From Opacimonas immobilis (GTDB lineage: Bacteria > Pseudomonadota > Gammaproteobacteria > Enterobacterales > Alteromonadaceae): a stretch of DNA of 64,000 bases. Within the stretch, counting starts at the first letter, position 1, and the number at the start of each line of letters is the position of its first letter. Where the stretch lies: NCBI RefSeq assembly GCF_048282545.1, contig NZ_CP182485.1, forward strand, positions 1,550,001-1,614,000. Reading direction: 5' to 3'. Made by a program: the position numbers and the translations under genes. Below, in pieces: positions 57,017 through 64,000 of the stretch. Under the pieces are notes generated by a model, which searched no databases, had not been told where the DNA came from, and saw only the letters and a program-made list of their open reading frames with translations.

Positions 57017-58567
57017 TTATTTTTCTCCTTTCCATACCACTTGATATAGGTCACGACGACGGTCTAAAAAGTTACGCACCGAGCCTTCGTTTTGCAATTG
57101 CGCTAGCTTAGTAAAGTCCAAATCAGCAATTAAGGTCATCTCGGTATTCGGCGTGGTTTCTGATACAATTGCATCGTGTGCAAAAGCAAAATCCGAAGGC
57201 GAGAACACCGCGCTTTGCCCGTATTGCAAGTCTACATTGTCCACTTGGGGTAAATTCCCAACAGAACCAGCGATAGCAACATAGCACTCGTTTTCGATAG
57301 CACGAGCTTGGGCACAACGACGTACCCGAAGATATCCATTTTTGGTATCCGTCCAAAACGGCACACACAGAAGCTTAATTTCTTGCTCGGATAACAAACG
57401 CGCTAGCTCTGGAAACTCGATGTCGTAACAAATCAACACACCCAACTTGCCAATATCCGTATCAAAGACATTGAGTTTGTCTCCGCCTTTCATGAGCCAG
57501 GCTTGTTTTTCATGAGGGGTGGGGTGAATTTTGTATTGGGTTTCCACCCGGCCATCGCGATGACAAAAATACGCAATGTTGACCAATTCATCGTCTTCAA
57601 TGACGGGTATCGAACCGGCGACAATATTAATGTTGTAACTCAAAGCCAGTTGAGTCATTGCGTTGACAATGGTCTCTGAGTACTCCGCCAAGTGCCAAAT
57701 CGCATCAATTGCCTGATCAGAAGGACTTAACCCCATCAGTGGCGCGTTAAAAAACTCAGGAAAAATCGCCAAGTCACACTTGTAATCTGCCACGGCATCG
57801 ACAAAGAATTCGACTTGTTGCAACATCGCCTCAACACTTTCAAAATGTCGCATTTGCCATTGAATGCAAGCAATTCGCGCAGTGGACTTATCGCTTTGAA
57901 TCAGACTTGGGGTTTTGGCCTCATAATACATGTTGTGCCATTGTAACAAGGTTGCATAGCCTAAGGATTCTTTGTCTTCTGGCAAATAGCCTTTGAGTAC
58001 TTGTTTGACTTCAAAATCGTTGGCGAGTTGAAAAGACAAGGTCGGGTCATGGATCTCTTTTTCTTTGACTTGTTGGATGTACTCAAACGGCGTCATGGAG
58101 TCGGCATATTGCCGGTAATTCGGAATACGCCCCCCGGCCATAATCGATTTGAGGTTTAAGTTGCGGCACAATTCTTTGCGCGCTTCATACAAGCGACGTC
58201 CTAAGCGCATGCCGCGGTATTCCGGGTGCACAAAAAACTCCACACCGTATAACACATCCCCATTTGGATCATGAGTGGTTAAATAGGTATCGCCGGTGAT
58301 TTCATTGTATGTGTGTTTGTCGCCAAATTTGTCGTAGTCAACAATGACACTAAACGCAGCGGCAACGATTTGTCCTTTATCCTCTATACAAAACTGCCCT
58401 TCGGGGAAGGTATTGATTTGGGACTCAAAAGAACGTTGGCGAAAAGCACCGCCTAATCCATGGTAAACACGACCTTGGAGTTTATTAACAGCTTGATAGT
58501 CAGAACTGGTCAGGTGGCGCAATAAAAGGTGATGATCGGAATCATCGTATGGTGCGTCAGTGGTCAT
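57017..58567 (-). CDS. GNAT acetyltransferase fused to a carbon-nitrogen hydrolase
   Basis: 516 residues. The N-terminal GNAT domain (about 15-185, FFVHPEYRGMRLGRRLYEAR) is followed by a nitrilase-superfamily domain (about 228-510) with the complete triad E271 (IFPEFF), K346 (YKIHP) and C380 (VLICYDIEFPE). This RimI-Nit architecture is widespread in bacteria but has no assigned reaction. Start ATG 58567 has AAGGAT upstream; the frame is open further but poorly supported. Operon with the following GNAT. The promoter region overlaps a short palindrome (TATATTG/CAATATA at 58608-58626). Confidence 0.9.
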   Translation of the reverse strand: MTTDAPYDDSDHHLLLRHLTSSDYQAVNKLQGRVYHGLGGAFRQRSFESQINTFPEGQFCIEDKGQIVAAAFSVIVDYDKFGDKHTYNEITGDTYLTTHDPNGDVLYGVEFFVHPEYRGMRLGRRLYEARKELCRNLNLKSIMAGGRIPNYRQYADSMTPFEYIQQVKEKEIHDPTLSFQLANDFEVKQVLKGYLPEDKESLGYATLLQWHNMYYEAKTPSLIQSDKSTARIACIQWQMRHFESVEAMLQQVEFFVDAVADYKCDLAIFPEFFNAPLMGLSPSDQAIDAIWHLAEYSETIVNAMTQLALSYNINIVAGSIPVIEDDELVNIAYFCHRDGRVETQYKIHPTPHEKQAWLMKGGDKLNVFDTDIGKLGVLICYDIEFPELARLLSEQEIKLLCVPFWTDTKNGYLRVRRCAQARAIENECYVAIAGSVGNLPQVDNVDLQYGQSAVFSPSDFAFAHDAIVSETTPNTEMTLIADLDFTKLAQLQNEGSVRNFLDRRRDLYQVVWKGEK

Positions 58568-58644
58568 AGAAGATCCTTGCAATGAGATGCTTAAAGCTAC
58601 TCCCACTTATATTGTTTTGCAATATATTTTAGTCAAAAGTTGTG

Positions 58645-58672
58645 TTGACTATAGTACTTTAGTAGGTATGAT
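58645..58672 (+). promoter_or_regulatory. Promoter of the TonB receptor gene
   Basis: TTGACT (58645-58650) and TATGAT (58667-58672) with a 16-base spacer, 116 bases before the receptor start and divergent from the nitrilase gene. Confidence 0.55.
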
Positions 58673-58787
58673 TGTAATCGTATGCAAATAAAGGATCTTT
58701 TATTCGATTTTTACGTAAAAATACAAGCAATTTAGATCATTTTTGCATTACATACTACATAACAATAATTTATCTGGAGACAAACTC

Positions 58788-61478
58788 TTGAAACAACAAA
58801 CTCACAACAAATTCAATAAAACCGCTATCGCACTAGGTTGTGCGCTTGCTTTTACCGCAAGTGTACCGGCTATTGCTGTAGCACAAGATAGTGAACAATC
58901 GGTCGAAAAAACCGAAAAAATCATTGTTACAGGGACTCGTATCTCTGGTCGTTCGGCAGAAGACTCGCCGGTACCAGTAGATGTTATTTCGGGCGAAGAT
59001 TTTCGTCAAAACGCGTCAACTGACGTGCAAGACATGTTGCGTACTTCGGTACCTTCATTCGATATCAACACTCAGCCTATCTCGGATGCGGCAACCATCG
59101 TTCGTCCAGCGAACTTGCGTGGACTTTCGCCTGACAACGTTTTAGTACTTGTCAACGGCAAGCGTCGTCACCGTGGTTCGGTTATCTCTTTCTTAGGTGG
59201 TGGTATTTCTGATGGTGCACAGGGTGTTGATATTTCTGCTATTCCATCTATGGCATTGAAGCAAGTTGAAGTATTGCGTGACGGCGCGTCATCTCAATAT
59301 GGTTCAGACGCCATCGCTGGGGTATTAAACTTTATCCTGCGCGATGATTCGGAAGGTTTGGAACTGAGTGCAAAATACGGTTCAACCTTCGAAGGTGACG
59401 GTGATAATTTTGTCGTGTCGGCAAACGCTGGCTTACCACTGGGTGAAAATGGTTTCTTAAACATCACCGGTGAAATCCGTGAAGTAGATGGCACCGTGCG
59501 TTCTGTTGTTCGTAATGATGTACAAAACCTAGTGGCCGCAGGTGTCGTAACTGATCAGTTCTCTGTCATCAATAGTTACACTGATGAAGTCCCTCAATAC
59601 TGGGGACAACCTGATGTTGAAGATGATGTGAAATTGTTCTTCAACTCAGCGATTGAGCTAAGTGATAATGCTGAATTGTACGCATTCGGTAACTATGCAC
59701 AGCGCACGGTAACAGGTGGCTTCTTCTATCGTAATCCAACCAACCGTGGCGGTGTCTATCGCGGTCCAATGGTTGATCCGGCAACCGGTCTTGCTTCAAG
59801 CAACGCAGATGCAGTGGCATCCGTACTAGTAGGTGACATGGACGGTGGTTCTTCTTGTATCGACGGTATTCCACTTAATGGTGTTGTTCCAGACGCGGAC
59901 TTCTTGGCACAAGTGACCGCAGATGATAACTGTTTCTCATTTTTAGAAACCATTCCAAATGGCTTTGTCCCGCGTTTTGGTGGGGATAATGAAGACCAAT
60001 CCATCGTAGTGGGTATTCGTGGTGATTTAGAAATTGGTAACGGCATTAGCTATGATGTCAGTGCACAAACGGGTTCAAACCGTTCTGATTTCTTCATCAT
60101 GAACACCATCAACGCATCGTTAGGTCCTGCAACACCACGTGATTTTACACCAGGTGGCCAGAAGCAAACGGAAACGCAATTCAACGCTAGCTTTGTGACT
60201 GCGTATGATGTGGGCTTTGATTCAGACTTAAACGTGGCGTTTGGTGCTGAGTACCGCGAAGAGCAATTCGACTTATATGCTGGCGATGAGGCTTCTTATG
60301 CATTAGGTCCATTGGCCAGCCAAGGATTTTCATCAAGCTCAAACGGCTTTGGTGGTTTCCCTAATTCAACCTCTGCAAAACAAGACTCTACTGCGTTTTA
60401 TGTTGACTTAGAAGCGGATGTCACTGAGCATTTGACGATGCAAACCGCATTACGTCGTGAAGATTTCAGCGAGTTTGGAAGCACAACGGACTTTAAAGTC
60501 GCAGGTATCTATCATGTTTCAGATGATTTGCGTTTACGTGCAGCCTATTCAACTGGTTTCCACGCACCGACTGCGGGACAAGCGAACATCACCAACGTAA
60601 CAACACAAAACGTCGGTGGTCAGTTGATTGACCAAGGTACTTTGCCATTGTCTTCAGCAGCCGGTCAGTTGGCTGCAGATTTTATCGAAAGTGCGGGTAA
60701 CGGTCGTCCAACATTAGGCCCAGAAGATGCAACGAACTTCTCATTTGGCGCATCATTTAGCCTAGGTGATACCGATTGGACAGTGGATTACTACAACATC
60801 GAATTAACTGATCGTGTGGCATTGGGTGCAAACGTCAGCTTCGTTGATGCATTAAATTACGCAGGTGGCTCAGGCGCTAACTATGCAACCGTATCTGAAG
60901 GCTTAACTGACTTAGACGCGCGTGGCATCATTAATCGCCAAGATTTCATCGGTTTAGATGATTTGTCACAGTTCCGTTTCTTCTCAAACAGCTTCGATAC
61001 GACCACAACGGGTATCGATATCGTCGGTAACTACGACTTTGCATTGGGTGAAGGTGAATCTAAGCTTGTCTTAGCGCTTAACTACAACAAAACTGAAGTA
61101 GACAACGTCGGTACATTGAACCCAATCAGTGCAGGCCGCGTGCAAGCAATTGAAGATTTGCTACCAAATACCAAAGGCAACTTATCTTGGTACCACACGC
61201 AAGGCGACTTCCGCACTATGGTTCGCGCCAACTACTACGGTGGCTGGGATGATACAGGCAATGGTGTCAACGGCATCAGTGCTGAAGTCTTAGTGGATGT
61301 CGAAGTAAACTATCAATTAAATGACAACACTGTGATTGCATTGGGTGTTGAGAACTTATTTGATACGTATCCTGACAAAAACCCAAGCGCAGGCAGCTTA
61401 GGTCAGTTGTACTCTGAAGCAAGCCCATTCGGCTTCAATGGTGGTGCATACTACTTACAAGCGCGCTTTACTTACTAA
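58788..61478 (+). CDS. TonB-dependent outer membrane receptor
   Basis: 896 residues from a TTG with GGAGA 7 bases upstream; an ATG 45 bases earlier has no ribosome binding site and would spoil the signal peptide. The signal peptide is KTAIALGCALAFTASVPAIA, probably cut near AVAQ. The TonB box is EKIIVTGTR, the plug domain follows (VLVLVNGKRRHRG, VLRDGASSQYGSDAIAGVLNF) and the barrel ends ALGVENLFDTYPDKNP and YLQARFTY. The pattern belongs to the large marine TonB receptors with IIVTGTRI-type boxes. Ligand unknown; neither iron-box nor polysaccharide genes lie around it. A 2OG-Fe(II) oxygenase gene follows. Confidence 0.94.
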   Translation: MKQQTHNKFNKTAIALGCALAFTASVPAIAVAQDSEQSVEKTEKIIVTGTRISGRSAEDSPVPVDVISGEDFRQNASTDVQDMLRTSVPSFDINTQPISDAATIVRPANLRGLSPDNVLVLVNGKRRHRGSVISFLGGGISDGAQGVDISAIPSMALKQVEVLRDGASSQYGSDAIAGVLNFILRDDSEGLELSAKYGSTFEGDGDNFVVSANAGLPLGENGFLNITGEIREVDGTVRSVVRNDVQNLVAAGVVTDQFSVINSYTDEVPQYWGQPDVEDDVKLFFNSAIELSDNAELYAFGNYAQRTVTGGFFYRNPTNRGGVYRGPMVDPATGLASSNADAVASVLVGDMDGGSSCIDGIPLNGVVPDADFLAQVTADDNCFSFLETIPNGFVPRFGGDNEDQSIVVGIRGDLEIGNGISYDVSAQTGSNRSDFFIMNTINASLGPATPRDFTPGGQKQTETQFNASFVTAYDVGFDSDLNVAFGAEYREEQFDLYAGDEASYALGPLASQGFSSSSNGFGGFPNSTSAKQDSTAFYVDLEADVTEHLTMQTALRREDFSEFGSTTDFKVAGIYHVSDDLRLRAAYSTGFHAPTAGQANITNVTTQNVGGQLIDQGTLPLSSAAGQLAADFIESAGNGRPTLGPEDATNFSFGASFSLGDTDWTVDYYNIELTDRVALGANVSFVDALNYAGGSGANYATVSEGLTDLDARGIINRQDFIGLDDLSQFRFFSNSFDTTTTGIDIVGNYDFALGEGESKLVLALNYNKTEVDNVGTLNPISAGRVQAIEDLLPNTKGNLSWYHTQGDFRTMVRANYYGGWDDTGNGVNGISAEVLVDVEVNYQLNDNTVIALGVENLFDTYPDKNPSAGSLGQLYSEASPFGFNGGAYYLQARFTY

Positions 61479-61506
61479 TTCCTAAAGGAATTTAGATAAG
61501 CGAATA

Positions 61507-61541
61507 CCGCCCTTTGTGTGACACGAAGGGCGGTTTTTTTT
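61507..61541 (+). terminator. Terminator after the TonB receptor gene
   Basis: Arms CCGCCCTT and AAGGGCGG (extended by TGTGT/ACAC) followed by eight T. Confidence 0.92.
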
Positions 61542-61647
61542 GTGCAAATCACAGTCCCATATGAATCAAAAATAGTGCTTGCCCAATCGGTATTTTGAGC
61601 GCACAATCGCGCCAATTTTTATCGCTTAATACGATGCAATCACACTT

Positions 61648-62322
61648 ATGAACACCAACCTAGCTCAGCATTTGCCCAGTGATAATGGTACTATCGATGA
61701 TATTTTGTTTACGGCCATTGCGTCGGATATCCGTGCCAAAGGGTTTAGCATTCAGCCTATGGCGCTCCCCGACGCTGTCCTGTCGCCAGTAGTCAGCCAT
61801 AATCAAGCGATGTTGCAATCCCAATTCTCGCAAGCTGGGATTGGCCGGTCATTGGATTTTCAGCAAAATAACTTTGTGCGGCGGGATGAAATCAGTTGGA
61901 TCACCGGTGAGTCTGAGGCCGGTCAAATCTGGCTGAATTGGACAGCAAAATTACAGACATTTCTCAATCGGCGCTTGTTTTTAGGATTGTTTTCGTTCGA
62001 AAGTCATTTTGCCCACTATCCTCCAGGGGCGTTCTACAAGCGCCATTATGATGCGTTTCACGGTCAAGCCAATCGAATCTTGTCTATAGTAGTCTATCTC
62101 AACCCACACTGGCCATTAGCTGCAGGAGGCGAACTGGTCTTATATCGAGATGATCGGGATGTTGAGGGGATTAAAGTGACGCCAGCTCTGGGTACGATTG
62201 TCACTTTTTTAAGTGAAGAGTTTCCCCATGAGGTCTTACCGGCGACTCAAGACCGCTATTCTATCGCCGGCTGGTTCCGCTTGAATACTTCCATTAATAA
62301 TCAAATTGACCCGTCCCGATGA
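61648..62322 (+). CDS. 2-oxoglutarate- and Fe(II)-dependent oxygenase (P4H/SM-20 type)
   Basis: 224 residues. Double-stranded beta-helix oxygenase; the iron ligands are His and Asp in YKRHYDAF and His in EEFPHEVLP, and the 2-oxoglutarate Arg is in RYSIAGWFR. Related proteins hydroxylate proline in proteins or peptides. It lies behind the TonB receptor but after its terminator, so it has its own promoter. Not PiuC by size alone; the substrate is unknown. Confidence 0.88.
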   Translation: MNTNLAQHLPSDNGTIDDILFTAIASDIRAKGFSIQPMALPDAVLSPVVSHNQAMLQSQFSQAGIGRSLDFQQNNFVRRDEISWITGESEAGQIWLNWTAKLQTFLNRRLFLGLFSFESHFAHYPPGAFYKRHYDAFHGQANRILSIVVYLNPHWPLAAGGELVLYRDDRDVEGIKVTPALGTIVTFLSEEFPHEVLPATQDRYSIAGWFRLNTSINNQIDPSR

Positions 62323-62496
62323 TGCTTTATGCGGCATAATTGAGTCCACACTCAGTCCTTCTGCGCATAGTCATATCGGTAATTTGGATCTATGACTAAC
62401 TAACCATTTGGTTGGCGATAGATAGAATTCCATTGCAATCCTTGTAGCGGTTCGTTATTCTCCGCCTCCTCATTCATTACAGTTGAATAATCATCC

Positions 62497-62775
62497 ATGA
62501 ACATTAATAAATATTTTGAAGACAACGTTATCTCGATTGGTTTTGATGCACCAGAAGGGCATGTCAGCTCTGGCGTGATGAGTCCTGGTGAGTATGCATT
62601 TGGTACCAGCCAAAAAGAACGCATGGTCGTCGTACACGGTGCATTAGAAGTGCGCCTTCCAAATACAACTGAGTGGCAAGTGTTTGCCGCGGGGACCGAA
62701 TTTAATGTGGATGCCAATGTGACGTTCGATGTGAAGGTCGCAGAGCCAACGGCGTATCTTTGTTACTATAGTTAA
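62497..62775 (+). CDS. ppnP: Pyrimidine/purine nucleoside phosphorylase PpnP
   Basis: 92 residues, cupin-like fold, formerly YaiE/DUF1255. It splits nucleosides with phosphate. The family pattern VSSGVMSPGEYAFGTSQKERM and GALEVRLPNTTEWQVF is clear. 174 bases after the oxygenase gene; the gap carries a short palindrome (AACCATTTGGTT, 62402-62413) and no ORF. Convergent with dgcA. Confidence 0.92.
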   Translation: MNINKYFEDNVISIGFDAPEGHVSSGVMSPGEYAFGTSQKERMVVVHGALEVRLPNTTEWQVFAAGTEFNVDANVTFDVKVAEPTAYLCYYS

Positions 62776-62789
62776 TCTTAGCAAAAGCG

Positions 62790-63773
62790 CTATGTATAAA
62801 AATCACTGCCCTTGATTTGAAAATATGGCGCGCTATCTTCGGCCAATAAAGCGGGTCCGTCTAAATCGATAACCGATGCATAAGTACTGAGCAACACACT
62901 TGGCGCCATCGCCAAGGAGGTGCCAACCATACAGCCCAGCATGATGATTTTTTCAAGTGTTTGGCAGGTATGTACCATCTTTATTGCTTCACTTAATCCA
63001 CCTGATTTGTCTAATTTGATATTAAACGCTTGATACAAATGGGCTAAACGCTTGATATCTTCATGCGTATGGCACGACTCATCGGCGCAAATGGGGATTG
63101 AGCCAGCGTAATGCACCAGTTGCTCATCCATTCCTGCGGGGATGGGTTGTTCAATTAACGCGATGGGCAATGACTCAAGTTCCTGGATCACTTCATTGAG
63201 TAACTCAATAGACCAGGCTTCGTTGGCATCAATGACGAGCGTGGATTGGGGGGATATTTGGTGAATTTGGGTTATTTTGGCCACGATGTCATGTGCATCG
63301 AGTTTGACTTTGAGCCATTTGGGCTGGCCTAACGCTTGAGTTTCCTGCGTCATCACGTCAATGCTATCAACGCTGATCGTACGGCAAGTTTGGATGCAAT
63401 CTGGATAAACAAAGGGCTTAGGAAGACGCTCGACAAGTGGGGGAAGTTTGGTCAAAGGACATTGTTCTGTTTCGGCCCACAATGCCCACAGAGCACAATT
63501 GACTGCGTTTTTAGCCGCGCCAGGTGGGAGCATTTTATCTAATACCACAAACGCATCAGTGATGTTAGCCGGTAATTGAAGAGATTGGATTTGCTCAATG
63601 ACCGATGACTGGGTTTCGTTGTAGCGCGAATAGGGGACGCATTCCCCGCGACCGGTTGCCTTACCCAATCTCAATTCCACCTCCACAACATCGGCATGAT
63701 GTTTCGTTGCGCGTGAAATTTTAAAGGCGCGCTTTAAGGGATATTGTCGAGGATGGGGGCTGATTGCGATCAT
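62790..63773 (-). CDS. dgcA: Enolase-superfamily racemase, DgcA (dipeptide epimerase-like)
   Basis: 327 residues. Catalytic Lys residues in LKVKLD and FNIKLDKSGG; metal ligands in VIDANEAW, ALIEQPI and ICADES. Usually annotated as L-Ala-D/L-Glu epimerase. Its stop side is convergent with ppnP, and its start overlaps the next gene (a DUF1611/DgcN protein) by four bases. The DgcN-DgcA pair was described in marine bacteria as a D-glutamate route: DgcN acetylates D-Glu, DgcA racemises N-acetyl-D-Glu. The neighbour makes this the better call, but the dipeptide epimerase reading cannot be excluded. Confidence 0.85.
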   Translation of the reverse strand: MIAISPHPRQYPLKRAFKISRATKHHADVVEVELRLGKATGRGECVPYSRYNETQSSVIEQIQSLQLPANITDAFVVLDKMLPPGAAKNAVNCALWALWAETEQCPLTKLPPLVERLPKPFVYPDCIQTCRTISVDSIDVMTQETQALGQPKWLKVKLDAHDIVAKITQIHQISPQSTLVIDANEAWSIELLNEVIQELESLPIALIEQPIPAGMDEQLVHYAGSIPICADESCHTHEDIKRLAHLYQAFNIKLDKSGGLSEAIKMVHTCQTLEKIIMLGCMVGTSLAMAPSVLLSTYASVIDLDGPALLAEDSAPYFQIKGSDFYT

Positions 63774-64000
63774 AATTGATCAATGATCGGCGCAACGCCA
63801 TGTCGTACCGGATCAACACATGGTAATCCCGTTTCATCCGAATAGGCTTGGCACGCTTGTAAAGCCGTCTGCTCATCCACCGCAGAAGTATTTAAACAAA
63901 TACCAGCGACACGACAATTGGGATTGGTACGTCTGGCGTGTAATAAATTAACGTCGATGGTCTCAGTGATACTCGGTAGTGCATAATCAGGCAACCCGCG
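63770..64000 (-). CDS. dgcN: DUF1611/DgcN protein, C-terminal end only
   Basis: About 76 residues visible; the frame runs off the window edge, so the gene starts beyond 64000. The visible part (GLPDYALPSITETID, RTNPNCRVAGICLNTSAVDEQ, ETGLPCVDPVRHGV) matches the C-terminal end of DUF1611, now known as D-glutamate N-acetyltransferase DgcN in marine bacteria. Overlaps dgcA by four bases (ATGA), so the pair is translationally coupled. Confidence 0.85.
   Translation of the reverse strand, partial: RGLPDYALPSITETIDVNLLHARRTNPNCRVAGICLNTSAVDEQTALQACQAYSDETGLPCVDPVRHGVAPIIDQL

Overview
The window comes from a Gammaproteobacterium of the Alteromonadales type. It carries intact gammaproteobacterial chromosome blocks (ypjD-ffh-rpsP-rimM-trmD-rplS, recX-alaS-csrA, dnaX-ybaB-recR-htpG-adk, fadI-fadJ), a 16S-tRNA-Ile-tRNA-Ala-23S-5S operon, a MetJ-type operator and sigma-32-type promoters. 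The TonB receptor with a QDSEQS-like mature start, the M13 and M16 peptidases and the DgcN-DgcA pair fit a marine heterotroph. I do not assign a genus. Nothing looks like a prophage, integrative element, insertion sequence or CRISPR array; this is mostly core chromosome with small accessory genes between blocks.

Layout. 1-3.2 kb: end of fadI and all of fadJ (beta-oxidation). 3.3-7.0 kb: small membrane protein, an M16 peptidase, sixA and a small helical protein. 7.0-12.9 kb: yfjD and ypjD on the minus strand, divergent from ffh and the rpsP-rimM-trmD-rplS operon. 13.3-14.1 kb: a FliA-type sigma factor with no flagellar genes around it. 14.1-18.8 kb: three tandem met boxes, metA and a methionine synthase split in two by an in-frame TAG. 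18.8-21.4 kb: a large B12-binding radical SAM protein of unknown function. 21.4-24.7 kb: M13 peptidase lipoprotein and a FemAB-like protein (minus). 24.8-28.4 kb: recX, alaS, csrA. 28.4-34.5 kb: rRNA operon with two similar promoters and an odd 3' end containing repeated 5S tails and hairpins. 34.6-38.9 kb: a four-gene run of a FIST (NosP-like) sensor, a histidine kinase, DUF3025 and DUF2797. 39.1-46.2 kb: a 42-residue membrane protein, apt, dnaX (frameshifted in a hexanucleotide repeat), ybaB, recR, htpG, adk. 46.2-50.1 kb: a periplasmic MsrA-thioredoxin-MsrB fusion, MAPEG protein, unknown membrane protein, Hsp20 with a candidate RNA thermometer, SemiSWEET. 50.2-58.6 kb: phosphotransferase, unknown proteins, fadH, a methyltransferase, hisIE-hisF detached from the rest of the his operon, a GNAT and a GNAT-nitrilase fusion. 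58.7-64.0 kb: TonB receptor, 2OG-Fe(II) oxygenase, ppnP, and the dgcA-dgcN pair (dgcN runs off the end).

Connections. metA and both metH halves form one methionine unit under a MetJ operator, and a cobalamin-dependent radical SAM protein lies directly after it. htpG and hsp20 share the same heat-shock promoter design (CTTGAA, 14-base spacer, CCCTANAT). fadI, fadJ and fadH cover fatty acid degradation from opposite ends of the window.

The strongest things to follow up are the dnaX frameshift, the split metH, the two-module N-terminus of the radical SAM protein, the ROSE-like leader of hsp20 and the repeated 5S tails. No clearly new multi-gene defence or biosynthetic system is visible. The best candidate for undescribed biology is the B12-radical SAM protein at 18.9-21.4 kb.
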